Below are positions 8,679 through 17,064 of a stretch of DNA of 64,000 nt, piece by piece (position 1 is the stretch's first letter; each line of letters begins with the position of its first letter). Under the pieces are notes generated by a model. It had not been told where the DNA came from. It was given only the letters and a program-made list of their open reading frames with translations, and searched no databases. Both the position numbers and the translations under genes were made by a program. The stretch is from Deltaproteobacteria bacterium (lineage in GTDB: Bacteria; Myxococcota_A; Polyangia; Haliangiales; Haliangiaceae), in contig JAHDIH010000007.1 of NCBI GenBank assembly GCA_020630875.1, positions 124,001-188,000 of the forward strand, written 5' to 3'.

Positions 8679-9311
8679 AAATATCCAGGCGGCTACCGCT
8701 AATCCAACATTGACAACCACTAGCAGCCAAAACCATGCAGGAGACTGAGTAAGTATCTTCTGTTCGATGTGTTCGTCTACTTTTCCTCTGACGTTTTGCT
8801 GCAGAGCGCCAAGGTCCCCGGTAACTGCGCCAAGTGTGTCTTGCACTTCCGCGATGATTCCCAGAATCGGGACCTTTGACAAAAGCGAACCGAGTAAATT
8901 CTGCATCATCCCTGGCATTTCTCCGCCAACTTCCGCTGCGTATTTGTGAGCATCCTCTAACCTACCTTTATTCTTAAGTAGAGCAGTTTGGGTTGATGCG
9001 GTGCGTTCGACCACAAGATCTACTGCTTTGTGAACCATAGGTTTTCCACTTGAGTACAACAGAGAAACACCTTTTCTAAGCAAGGAAACTTTGGCAAGCC
9101 ACACATATAGAAACGGGAAAATGGCGAGGAATGCAATTCCAGCTCCAACGGCAAGCGGGGCTTGTGTCAAAGAAGCCCCCTTGATCCACGCAATAACAAA
9201 AACGAAACCAAAGATAACGTTAGCTAGTACCCCCAAGACTGTTGTTGCAGCTGAACTCTTAAGGGTACTTAGTGATTCCTGTAGGTTTTTATCCAATGCC
9301 GAGTCTTGCAC
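8670..9311 (-). CDS. Unknown membrane protein
   Basis: The 213-residue protein has three hydrophobic segments: about residues 22-44 (VLGVLANVIFGFVFVIAWI), 50-72, and a C-terminal anchor at 194-212. A soluble helical region of about 110 residues lies between the second and third. This topology would leave the middle domain on one side of the membrane. No family is recognised. It converges with corA, overlapping by nine bases, but convergent orientation gives no functional link. Confidence 0.6.
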   Translation of the reverse strand: MQDSALDKNLQESLSTLKSSAATTVLGVLANVIFGFVFVIAWIKGASLTQAPLAVGAGIAFLAIFPFLYVWLAKVSLLRKGVSLLYSSGKPMVHKAVDLVVERTASTQTALLKNKGRLEDAHKYAAEVGGEMPGMMQNLLGSLLSKVPILGIIAEVQDTLGAVTGDLGALQQNVRGKVDEHIEQKILTQSPAWFWLLVVVNVGLAVAAWIFLA

Positions 9312-9345
9312 CCCAAAACCATAGCGATGTTTGTGCCAAAAGTCT

Positions 9346-12300
9346 CTAGTGAAGGTAAACTCTTGTAGGTCCTTCCAAAGGAGTTTCTCCCAAAACTTGA
9401 TAGTCCAGTAACTGATCGTTTAGCTCCAACGCTGGCATAGTGTAACTTGTTCCCAGCGTCGGGGTGTGACCGTTCAACCTCCGTGGCCAAGTCATAGGTT
9501 GACGCCTGACATCAGCATGGGATGGTAAGGTGCCTTGATGTAACGCTTCGGGACGTAAGCCGTGCACGGGATTATTGGCATTTTGGTGACAAGACTGACA
9601 GAACGGCAAATCTGAGAAGTCAGGACGTGGGCTTCCTGCAACGAGATTCCTGTCCGACAGCCCTAGCAAATCACCTCTATCGCAGTTGCTATCGTAGTTG
9701 CGATGCACGGAGTTGCCACAAGTCGATTCTTGGTAGGCAGCAAGGGGAAAGTCCAACCCACTGTCGAGTAAGTCATCTCCGTGCGGGCGCGGGGCCCAAA
9801 CGTCAATCTGATCGCATTCTCCAGCTTTCATACTTCCGAGTGCCAGATTGCAAAAATATTCTATCTCATGGTCGTCTTGTCTGGCTGAAACGTTAAGCCT
9901 GTAAATCTTTAGTTCGTCTATCCAACCACGAAGTGGTTTGTGTTGTTTGTCTCCAGCGTCGGAATTAACACCTACGTACGCCTTGTATGTCGCATTCGGC
10001 ACGTCAATGGCTTCGTCTATTGTTCCTACAAGGGTTCCATTGATATAGATGTCACTAACACCTGACGTACCATAGTTAGCTACACCAAGATGAAAGTACC
10101 GATCTCGTGAAATTCCTGCTGAGCCTATGGAGACCGACTTTGACGTACAGCTCGAAGACGTCTCACAATTTTCGATGATGACGGAGTTCAGATCTGTCGC
10201 AATATATTTTCTATTTCCAATTGAGTAGACGGTTCTCTCTTCGCCAGGCGCCGACCTAGAATCAATCCAAAGTCCCACGTAAAAGTTTTTGTCCTGTCCG
10301 TTTAGACCATCAATGGCAATATGGTCGTTCTTACCATCTAAGAAGACACCTTTTCCTATAACGCCACCCTCAGCAACAGGTTGAACCCAACTCCCCCCTC
10401 GCAAAGACAAACTAGGAGCATTTTGGACCGTTGAAGTGTTTTGAAGCTTTGGCGTCCTTTCGAACCGAAAGTCCTGCTTGATTCCATGAGGAATAAATCC
10501 GTTGTCATCGAACATGGCGCTTTCTGTTCCAGATCCGTGCCGAACTAATGGGGCGTTCATGGGAGCGACTACGAGAGCGTCGGGATGCAAAAATTCATCA
10601 AATGCTACTTCCGCATTGTGACCTCCTTTAGAAGTTACGTACCAAACTACGTCCATCGGAGAAATAGGCGTCATTGCATCGAGGTAGTTAAATTGATTCT
10701 CAAGCGAAGATATTCGTGATGCGCCAGTGTTTCTAAATCGAGAGTTGTATCCTTGATACAGAGATAAATCCCAGCTGTATTTCTGCGCATGGTAAGCAGG
10801 CGATTTAAAGTCGGTAAGGTTTAATCCGTTATCCAGCAAGACAATTTTTCCTTGAGTCCAAGAACCAACGACAACGATACCTCGCGCGTTTGCGGAGTTT
10901 GTATGTTCATAATCTGCGGCGTCACCTTTGACGACACTTATGTGCTGCCCATCATGTTCAAACGCAGCGTCTTCCCCCCAACGCACTTTGTAACCATCTT
11001 GATTTTCCGCTAAGGGAAAGAATAAGTTATCGCCTTTTCGGTCGATCCAAGGATAACCACCATGAATTTCCTGTGTCGGTGGGATAACGTTGCCTTGTGT
11101 ATCGCGGATAGGATATTTGGCAAATCCATACTTTTGGTTCACGTTTGGATCGAGATGTGCGGCACTTAGCCGCTTAAATACCCTCCAACCCGAAGCGTCG
11201 CACGGCCCCACGGTGTTGTAGGAATACAAAATGTCCGACGGCGAAGCACCGTGGATCACCATTACCATACCGTCAGATGTTGTCGCTGGTTCGAGCAAGG
11301 CATCGTCAAAAGAAGTACCATCCCAACTCGGTATTTTTGGCATAGAATAGTTAGCATTGGGCGCGATGCTCTTTTGATCACTCAAGAAGGCACACCAAGG
11401 TTCTGGATTACTTCCTAGGCAGTCTTCATCGGCCGCCATCTTCAAGCGATCGACTTTCGCCCAGTCACAGTCTGGCTGCCCATCACCTGTAAAGTCATAT
11501 CGGCAAGCGACTTTGTCATTGTAGCTGTAGTCGTCTTTATCTGGAAGAGACATAAAATTCGTCACCGCACTGCGTGGGTAAACCCAGATGGAATCGTTGT
11601 CGGTTTGAGACGTAGCTATTTCTTTGCCATCAGGTACAAAGAGAACCAAATCGATGGATCTCAGCTCCCAACGCAAAACGGAACTACTTTCGGAAACCTT
11701 ATCGGTGGATCGGTTGGAGTAAATTGCTGTTTGTTCGTAACAATCACCATCTCTTAGCGGTTCTCCTGGATTCTTTCGCGCTTTGCAACGTCTTGGACTG
11801 TTGTTTGAGTTAGGACCAGACTTACTGCATAAATCCATGTTGAACGGATCTGTTGCCGTATTCGAAGTGAACATTCGAGCTGGATACCGGCTTTGTCCAG
11901 GAAGTGGACTGACTCTGGTCCAGGGCAGCATTCTAGAATGGCGACGCATCACTGCTTTACCGCTATCAGAAGTAGTCTGCAGTCCGTGGTCCAAGTTTTC
12001 AGGAACGAATTGAGCAATACCATCACTGCTATAGGTAACAATTCGGCCGTCCACGGAAGATCTGTGATCAGGTAGGGAATAGGATTGCTGCGGTGACTGC
12101 TTTGGTGCCCCGTAAGACTTTAACGTGCTGTCATCAGTTTCCTGAGGAGACCAATGCGGATGACTCGTAGCCATTAGCGACCTCCGCAGGCTCGGTTTGG
12201 GAGGCAGAGACGTATTGTAGCAATTAGTGACCACATCGAACCCCTCGTCCGAACACGCCACAGTGTCAACTACCGCAAGTTCTCCAAATCCTTCAGTTAA

Positions 12301-12378
12301 ATCGACAGGATCATCACTCCCCTTGGGCTTACAACTGACGAGAAGGAACGTGGCACATAGAAGATGAACATTATTCAC
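9346..12378 (-). CDS. Large lipoprotein with LamG-like domain and single CxxCH haem motif
   Basis: The 1010-residue protein starts at GTG 12378; an AAGGAGGT ribosome-binding site lies about 15 bases upstream, slightly distant. A signal peptide ends in the lipobox LLVSC, predicting an outer-surface or periplasmic lipoprotein. The middle (about 230-620) contains repeated Trp/Asp/Gly-rich segments, suggesting a propeller-like or sugar-binding region. Residues near 680-850 fit a concanavalin/LamG sandwich (VGLWIDSRSAPGEERTVYSI and YINGTLVGTIDEAI). The C-terminus has CQSCH at residues 927-931, a c-type haem attachment motif, with possible distal ligands nearby (PMTW or TMPAL). It could bind a polymer and carry electrons, but no substrate can be assigned. 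Confidence 0.75.
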   Translation of the reverse strand: MNNVHLLCATFLLVSCKPKGSDDPVDLTEGFGELAVVDTVACSDEGFDVVTNCYNTSLPPKPSLRRSLMATSHPHWSPQETDDSTLKSYGAPKQSPQQSYSLPDHRSSVDGRIVTYSSDGIAQFVPENLDHGLQTTSDSGKAVMRRHSRMLPWTRVSPLPGQSRYPARMFTSNTATDPFNMDLCSKSGPNSNNSPRRCKARKNPGEPLRDGDCYEQTAIYSNRSTDKVSESSSVLRWELRSIDLVLFVPDGKEIATSQTDNDSIWVYPRSAVTNFMSLPDKDDYSYNDKVACRYDFTGDGQPDCDWAKVDRLKMAADEDCLGSNPEPWCAFLSDQKSIAPNANYSMPKIPSWDGTSFDDALLEPATTSDGMVMVIHGASPSDILYSYNTVGPCDASGWRVFKRLSAAHLDPNVNQKYGFAKYPIRDTQGNVIPPTQEIHGGYPWIDRKGDNLFFPLAENQDGYKVRWGEDAAFEHDGQHISVVKGDAADYEHTNSANARGIVVVGSWTQGKIVLLDNGLNLTDFKSPAYHAQKYSWDLSLYQGYNSRFRNTGASRISSLENQFNYLDAMTPISPMDVVWYVTSKGGHNAEVAFDEFLHPDALVVAPMNAPLVRHGSGTESAMFDDNGFIPHGIKQDFRFERTPKLQNTSTVQNAPSLSLRGGSWVQPVAEGGVIGKGVFLDGKNDHIAIDGLNGQDKNFYVGLWIDSRSAPGEERTVYSIGNRKYIATDLNSVIIENCETSSSCTSKSVSIGSAGISRDRYFHLGVANYGTSGVSDIYINGTLVGTIDEAIDVPNATYKAYVGVNSDAGDKQHKPLRGWIDELKIYRLNVSARQDDHEIEYFCNLALGSMKAGECDQIDVWAPRPHGDDLLDSGLDFPLAAYQESTCGNSVHRNYDSNCDRGDLLGLSDRNLVAGSPRPDFSDLPFCQSCHQNANNPVHGLRPEALHQGTLPSHADVRRQPMTWPRRLNGHTPTLGTSYTMPALELNDQLLDYQVLGETPLEGPTRVYLH

Positions 12379-12471
12379 ATTGTAATATTAGCACCTCCTT
12401 ACCCGTACATGCGAGGGTAAAATTGGTCTAACCAAAAGATGGCGTCGTTACATCATGCAAAACGAAAACGC

Positions 12472-13083
12472 TTATATTCCACTGTCTACCATGGCTTCAA
12501 TGAACTCTTCGTCGTTCTTTCTATCCCATTCCATGAGTAGCTCGCCAAACCCCCTCGCATGGTTTCGGTTCTGCAGTATCGCAAAAAGAAACGATGCGTT
12601 GGGGACCAATGACCTCGATTTTTCGTGACTTATTACAATGCCATAATAGGGTTTTTCTTCTCCTTCGCATTCAAGCCACGTCTCAACTAGTTCCCACGAC
12701 ATAATCCGAGCCACTTTTGTTTTGTCGGAATCAATGCAGAGATACGCATCGTCGACGAGTCCTGCCAGCACGGCCCAGTGCTCCCACTTATCTACGCAAA
12801 CAATCACCGGGTTGCCAAGTCCTAAGGCCGAATCGATCTGCTCTTTCGCTTGCTTTGCTTCCTTGGACGCTATAATCGTCGTGGAGCATCCTAACTGTGC
12901 AGCTCCATCAATAATACCTTGTTCATCTGTCCCCCAGATGGCACTTTTCCAAAAGGGACGATTCATCGCAGCAGACAGTTGCTGCTCCGTAACAGAGACT
13001 CTCACCATCAATAACGCGTGCCGAAGGGCATGCCTTGAACAAGTTCCAGAAATCGGCCATTGCTTTTCAAAGCCCAGCCGCAC
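12472..13083 (-). CDS. Papain-like (peptidase C39-like) cysteine protein paired with an ATP-grasp enzyme
   Basis: The 203-residue protein starts at GTG 13083, overlapping the stop of the upstream ATP-grasp gene as TAGTG, so translation is probably coupled. Cys15 (in SGTCSRHAL), His102 (in WEHWAVLAG) and Asp118 (in LCIDSD) have the order and spacing of a papain/C39-like triad. There is no signal peptide, so it should act in the cytoplasm. C39-like proteins cleave leaders or act as transferases; with an ATP-grasp partner, a peptide-processing or peptide-forming role is a reasonable inference. No precursor peptide is visible next to it. Confidence 0.65.
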   Translation of the reverse strand: MRLGFEKQWPISGTCSRHALRHALLMVRVSVTEQQLSAAMNRPFWKSAIWGTDEQGIIDGAAQLGCSTTIIASKEAKQAKEQIDSALGLGNPVIVCVDKWEHWAVLAGLVDDAYLCIDSDKTKVARIMSWELVETWLECEGEEKPYYGIVISHEKSRSLVPNASFLFAILQNRNHARGFGELLMEWDRKNDEEFIEAMVDSGI

Positions 13084-14117
13084 TACTTAGTCCCCAGCTT
13101 AAATCGACGTCTGGCTGTTTTTACAATCTTATCGATAAAGTCGGTCCATCTCATCCCTGCCTCTTCGGCAGCAATGCACATCTCATGGCCACGGCTTAAG
13201 TACGGGTTTGCGTTCGCTTCTATCACCCAGAGTTGTCCCTCAGCATCCAAACGGACATCAAGCCTTGCATAGTCTCGTAACCAAAACATTCGAAATGCTA
13301 CTTTTGCAATCCGCTTGAGTTCTCGCTTTACCTCCTGCGGAAGGTCATGAGCAACTTCATTGGAAATTCCACGACGAGCTCTATAGTTCTCATCCCACTT
13401 CGCCGCTCTCGTCGCGATTTGCTGTCGGTTGCTGGCATCATCGGCAAAAATCATTTCCGTTGCCGGCAACACTTTGAGCCTGTCTCCGTTTCCAATCACT
13501 CCAGTGTACAGCTCTCTTCCCACCACGAATTGCTCCACAATCGCGGCTTCCGAGAATCTTTCGTGAACGAAATCTACTCGAGCAAAAAGCTCTTCGTCAT
13601 TGTTAACTAGAGAAGCTTGAGATATTCCATACGACCCATCTAATTTGAGGGGCTTTACGATTACCGGGAACTCAAACTTTTTACTCGGTGTTTCTCCAGG
13701 ACGGAAGATAGAAAAGTCCGGAACGTACACGCCATGATGAGCGAGAACTTTTTTGCTTAAGCCTTTGTTGCGCGTCATCATCAAAGCTGCAGGCGGGGCG
13801 CCTGTGTAGCAAATCGACTCAGCCTCAAGTAGCGCCGGAACTACAAAGTCTAATCTGTCGATAGAGCGAAAGGACTCAGTACAATTGAAAACTACATCGG
13901 GACTTTGCTGACGTAGCTGCTGAAGAAACTCAGAAGGGTCGTCAACAATCGGTGCTAGCGAGACGTTGTGTCCCTTTTCTCGAAGCGCGAAAGCAACTTG
14001 GTATTCTTGGGCAGGTTCTTCAGTCTTCCATTGAGGAATGACCTGGTCGTAGTGGTACCAGTGATCAGCTTCCGTCCAGCCAGCTAGCTCGCTATCAAAA
14101 ACCACACTGATACGCAT
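13083..14117 (-). CDS. ATP-grasp ligase, D-Ala-D-Ala ligase-like
   Basis: The 344-residue cytoplasmic enzyme has a typical ATP-grasp order: an N-terminal Rossmann-like domain (VVFNCTES near residue 75), a segment resembling the D-Ala-D-Ala ligase substrate loop (YTGAPPAALMMTRNK), the ATP-binding lysine segment FPVIVKPLKLDGSYGIS, and the Mg-binding C-terminal signature DVRLDAEGQLWVIEANANP. It should join a carboxylate to an amine with ATP. It is too divergent, and in the wrong context, for a peptidoglycan ddl; no mur genes are near. The one-base overlap with the C39-like gene marks a two-gene operon. Substrate unknown. Confidence 0.85.
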   Translation of the reverse strand: MRISVVFDSELAGWTEADHWYHYDQVIPQWKTEEPAQEYQVAFALREKGHNVSLAPIVDDPSEFLQQLRQQSPDVVFNCTESFRSIDRLDFVVPALLEAESICYTGAPPAALMMTRNKGLSKKVLAHHGVYVPDFSIFRPGETPSKKFEFPVIVKPLKLDGSYGISQASLVNNDEELFARVDFVHERFSEAAIVEQFVVGRELYTGVIGNGDRLKVLPATEMIFADDASNRQQIATRAAKWDENYRARRGISNEVAHDLPQEVKRELKRIAKVAFRMFWLRDYARLDVRLDAEGQLWVIEANANPYLSRGHEMCIAAEEAGMRWTDFIDKIVKTARRRFKLGTK

Positions 14118-14154
14118 GCTTGACTCTACCGTGCACTGGTCGACACTCGCAACG

Positions 14155-14550
14155 TTAGTCCGGCTTGTATCCCCACGACTTCAAAATTGCATTGCGATCG
14201 ATATTCGCTTTGGCAACGAAAGATGTCGGAACCGCAGAATCCGGGTCATGTTTTGCGCTCCACAAAATAATCTCCAAAACAATCGGAAGTAAATCTCTCC
14301 CCTTATCAGTCAGCGAATAAAGGTAGCGTCTGCCATCATCTGGGTCGGATCTTTTCTCAATGATGTTTGCTGCGGTCAGCGATTTTAATCTATCCGCTAG
14401 AATGTTCGTCGCGATGCTTTCTCCCGCGTCTTCAAATTCCGCGTACCGGGTTCTTCCGTAAGTCCCAATATCTCTTATTAAAAGTAGCGACCACTTGTCC
14501 CCAAAAACATCCAGAGCCCAAACGATGGGACACTCAGAGCGCCTTTCCAC
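14155..14550 (-). CDS. HxlR-family transcriptional regulator
   Basis: The protein has the HxlR winged-helix pattern: ERRSECPIVWALDVFGDKWS at the start, RTRYAEFEDAGESIATNILA as the recognition region, and DPDDGRRYLYSLTDKG as the wing. The frame stays open upstream to 14634, but that would cross the palindromic operator and the start of the divergent gene. I chose GTG 14550, which gives 131 residues and places the operator just upstream. HxlR proteins usually respond to oxidants, aldehydes or quinones. It likely controls itself and the divergent MBL-fold gene. Confidence 0.85.
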   Translation of the reverse strand: MERRSECPIVWALDVFGDKWSLLLIRDIGTYGRTRYAEFEDAGESIATNILADRLKSLTAANIIEKRSDPDDGRRYLYSLTDKGRDLLPIVLEIILWSAKHDPDSAVPTSFVAKANIDRNAILKSWGYKPD

Positions 14551-14566
14551 CGCATGACCGTAACAT

Positions 14567-14589
14567 ATCACTTGCAATATGCAAGTGAT
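14567..14589. promoter_or_regulatory. Perfect palindromic operator between HxlR and MBL-fold genes
   Basis: Two arms of ten bases, ATCACTTGCA and TGCAAGTGAT, are exact inverted repeats separated by ATA. The site sits between the chosen HxlR start and the divergent start at 14607, where a dimeric winged-helix regulator would be expected to bind. Operator function is inferred from position and symmetry. Confidence 0.75.
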
Positions 14590-14606
14590 CATGCAACAAG
14601 AGCTGC

Positions 14607-15368
14607 ATGAGCGAAGAAAAACTCCCTCCGGCATCTCCTTATCGCGATATCGATGAAGTATTTCCTAACGTATTCTTCGTGCGAGCAGGCATGAAAATGC
14701 CGATGAGAATGCCAATAAAAATTTCCAGGTCAATGACCCTCGTCCGCAAAAATGGTGAGCTAACTATCTTCAATTCCGTTCGCGTTCCTGAAGCAGGGTT
14801 AAAAGAAATTGAAGCACTTGGAAAGATTACAAAAGTAGTACGCTTAGGCGGATTTCATGGTCGTGACGACCTTTTCTACAAAGAGAAATATGGAGCCAAA
14901 GTTTACGCGGTAGCGGGACAAACTTATGTAAGAGGGTTACCATCTCCAGGGAAAGAGGCTCCTCCGACGTACATGCAGCCTGACGTTTGGATAGATGAAG
15001 GTAACACCGCGGATTTGCCCTCGGGGATTGTCAAAGTTTTTAGAACCTCAAGCCCAATTGAAGGGCTTTATATTCTCAATCAAGAAGGCGGAATTGCTAT
15101 CACTGCAGACTCACTGCAAAACACCGCCGAGCCGAACGAATTTGTAAATTGGTTTGCCAAGGTAATGATGAAAAAATTCGGTTTTTGGAAAGCCAATAAT
15201 GTGGGACCTGGCTGGGTTCAGTTTGGAAAACCTAAGGCAGATGAAGTTCGTAGTATCCTGCAACTCGAGTTTCAACATCTTCTACCGGGACATGGAGAAC
15301 CTGTGATCGGCCAAGCAAAGGAAAAGTACCGACCGGTCCTTGAAGGTGACCTTAAAGGCTGCCATTAA
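14607..15368 (+). CDS. Metallo-beta-lactamase-fold (DUF4336-like) protein without classical zinc motif
   Basis: The 253-residue protein has the segments MTLVRKNGELTIFNSVRVPE, KVVRLGGFHGRDDLFYKEKY, GGIAITADSLQN and QHLLPGHGEPV, which follow an MBL-fold order. The HxHxDH metal motif is missing; only scattered histidines (GGFHGRDD, LLPGHG) remain, so a metal site is uncertain. It is transcribed divergently from the HxlR regulator across a perfect palindrome, so it is probably the regulated target. A role in detoxification is inferred from the regulator family only. Its stop overlaps the stop of the convergent DoxX-like gene by four bases. Confidence 0.75.
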   Translation: MSEEKLPPASPYRDIDEVFPNVFFVRAGMKMPMRMPIKISRSMTLVRKNGELTIFNSVRVPEAGLKEIEALGKITKVVRLGGFHGRDDLFYKEKYGAKVYAVAGQTYVRGLPSPGKEAPPTYMQPDVWIDEGNTADLPSGIVKVFRTSSPIEGLYILNQEGGIAITADSLQNTAEPNEFVNWFAKVMMKKFGFWKANNVGPGWVQFGKPKADEVRSILQLEFQHLLPGHGEPVIGQAKEKYRPVLEGDLKGCH

Positions 15369-15973
15369 CGATTGCGGAGTTGCATCCAAGTTACCACACA
15401 CGCAAGTACTGCCGCTGGCATCATGTAGAAAGATGGTTCTGTTGGTTCAAATCCTCTAGGTCTGTAAACACCGCCGTGGGCAATGCAAGACAACAGAAAT
15501 ATTCCCAAAATAACGATTCCGCAAACGGCCCAACTTTTGGTTTCTTGGTTTCGTATCAGGTAACTCTTGTGGTTTCGTTTAACTACTCCGAGCCAAGCTC
15601 TGCGATCCCAAAAGATCAAAATACCAAGTCCTCCCAACATGCACAGCACCGTTACTATGGTTGGCAGGCCTGCTGTGGCAATGCAAAGTACCGCAATAAC
15701 TACGACAATGGGCAACAGAAGTAGCGCGCCCGCCAAAGCAAAGTATTGGGTGAGTAGTAATAGCGCGCCCACAACTTGTAGTAGTCCGACAAAGTGATAA
15801 AGCAATCCGGTGTCGTAGAAAGCATGAAGAAACTCATGAAATGCCCCGGTATTTCCAGCATCGGTAAACCTCTGCCCAATCAGTTTCTTGGTGCCGGCAG
15901 GAAGAAAACCAAAGCCAATTGCCAATCTAAGAAGCGCTATTAACCGCGTTTTGGTTTCAAAGCTTGGCAACAA
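15365..15973 (-). CDS. DoxX-like membrane protein, last gene of the NiSOD operon
   Basis: The 202-residue protein starts at TTG 15973, overlapping the end of sodX by 17 bases. It has a DoxX-like beginning (LIALLRLAIGFGFLPAGTKK), hydrophobic helices near residues 60-80, 82-102 and 104-122, and two more near 145-165 and 182-198, so it is a five- to six-helix inner-membrane protein. DoxX relatives take part in quinone or thiosulfate redox and membrane oxidoreductase complexes. The overlap with sodX indicates cotranslation with the superoxide dismutase genes, a link I infer rather than know. Confidence 0.75.
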   Translation of the reverse strand: MLPSFETKTRLIALLRLAIGFGFLPAGTKKLIGQRFTDAGNTGAFHEFLHAFYDTGLLYHFVGLLQVVGALLLLTQYFALAGALLLLPIVVVIAVLCIATAGLPTIVTVLCMLGGLGILIFWDRRAWLGVVKRNHKSYLIRNQETKSWAVCGIVILGIFLLSCIAHGGVYRPRGFEPTEPSFYMMPAAVLACVVTWMQLRNR

Positions 15974-16286
15974 CTCGTCCCATTATCTGGCTGGATGCTA
16001 TCGCCCCAAAATGCCGGCTGTCCCGTCCCTCATCCGGGTTGTCGCTGGAAAGCCAATACTGTCCAAAGGAAACTTTCTCTACCCTTTTTACAATGGGAAT
16101 CGAAAGCATCGGATGAGTAGCAACCACCACCATCCCAGGCTCAACTATCGCCTTTGCATCAACAAAGAGATGGTCTCCCTGCGCAATGGTAGGCATCATA
16201 CTCGCGCCATCAGCGCGAAAGCGAACGTACCGCCCCAACACCCAACCAAAGAGGGTCTTGGGACGGAAACTAAGAGATTCAGCCAC
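15957..16286 (-). CDS. sodX: Nickel-type superoxide dismutase maturation protease
   Basis: A serine protease of the S26 (signal peptidase-like) family that removes the NiSOD leader so that His1 can bind nickel. The Ser/Lys dyad is visible: Ser29 in DGASMMPT and Lys67 in IVKRV. The characteristic tail WLSSDNPDEGRDSRHFGAI is complete. I chose GTG 16286, which overlaps the sodN stop by eight bases and gives 109 residues; the longer open frame to 16382 lies inside sodN. No N-terminal membrane helix is obvious with this start, consistent with a mainly soluble form. Confidence 0.88.
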   Translation of the reverse strand: MAESLSFRPKTLFGWVLGRYVRFRADGASMMPTIAQGDHLFVDAKAIVEPGMVVVATHPMLSIPIVKRVEKVSFGQYWLSSDNPDEGRDSRHFGAIASSQIMGRVVAKL

Positions 16287-16755
16287 CTGCGAGGTAGAAG
16301 TCGACGTTACGACCTTTGGCTTTCCAAAACATATCGTGAATTTGTTTGCATGCATCGATAAGTTCGTCAGCGTGCTGTGCACTAACTTCTACTTTGCACG
16401 CAGAGCAAAGCTTCGTGGCTTTCCAAAAAATGTCATGAAGATCTGGAAAATCTTTTAGATGTGCTGGCTTGAAAAAGTCAGTCCAAAGAATGAGCAGGTC
16501 ACGCTTGGTGTGTTCCGCTTGCTCTTCTTTTACGGAAATATAACGACTTAGTTTGTTATTGTAGTCTGCGACAGCCTGAGCGTCGCCGGCATCTGGAGGC
16601 GTTAGCGCCAAAATCTTTTTGGTCATAGAACGAACGGCTTCAGCGTAGATTCTCGCCGATGCAGGATCGTAGATGCCGCATGGAGCATCGCAATGAGCAG
16701 AGGCTGTTTGAGCCGGAGCGATAACGTCAATTGCATTCAATAGTTTTTTAATCAT
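16279..16755 (-). CDS. sodN: Nickel superoxide dismutase
   Basis: The enzyme dismutates superoxide to oxygen and hydrogen peroxide at a nickel centre. The 158-residue precursor has a 20-residue leader ending QTASA, followed by the nickel hook HCDAPCGIYDP (His21, Cys22, Cys26), which provides the nickel ligands after cleavage. The rest is the expected four-helix bundle, with the conserved segments HTKRDLLILWTDFF and IFWKATKLCSACK. ATG 16755 lies two bases after the stop of the upstream microprotein (TAG-GA-ATG), and sodX overlaps the end, so the three genes are coupled. Some homologues are cytosolic and some are exported; this leader lacks a convincing secretion signal. Confidence 0.95.
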   Translation of the reverse strand: MIKKLLNAIDVIAPAQTASAHCDAPCGIYDPASARIYAEAVRSMTKKILALTPPDAGDAQAVADYNNKLSRYISVKEEQAEHTKRDLLILWTDFFKPAHLKDFPDLHDIFWKATKLCSACKVEVSAQHADELIDACKQIHDMFWKAKGRNVDFYLAGG

Positions 16756-16757
16756 TC

Positions 16758-16949
16758 CTATTTTTCCTTTCGACGTGAACTTCTGAAAAGAACGATGGCC
16801 GCTGCTGTCGCGAGAGGAAGACCTATCCACAAAAGATGAATTAGTCCCGAGCTTGCTTCGCCATGGTCGTGACCAGGGTGAGCATGAGCCACAGCGGTAG
16901 CACTTAAAGTGACCAAAGCAGCTGTGATTGTTGATTTTGTTAGTTTCAT
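16758..16949 (-). CDS. HupE-like His-rich exported microprotein upstream of sodN
   Basis: The 63-residue protein begins at ATG 16949 with AAGGAG six bases upstream. It has a signal peptide ending AVAHA, then HPGHDHG, then one hydrophobic helix (LLWIGLPLATAAAIVLF) and a basic RSSRRKEK tail. The HPGHDHG motif after the signal peptide is the N-terminal nickel-binding signature of HupE/UreJ nickel permeases, but the remaining helices of HupE are absent. Its position two bases before sodN suggests it delivers or binds nickel for NiSOD. That role is inference from motif and operon. Confidence 0.75.
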   Translation of the reverse strand: MKLTKSTITAALVTLSATAVAHAHPGHDHGEASSGLIHLLWIGLPLATAAAIVLFRSSRRKEK

Positions 16950-17064
16950 TTTCTACTCCTTGCCCGCAATTTTTCACAAGGCTTCCTGTCTCGTCCATAG
17001 CCAAGTGCAAAAAGTTGGGATTAGCGGAAGCGCCCACTCAGAATGCCGTGTTAAGGTGTTTTCG

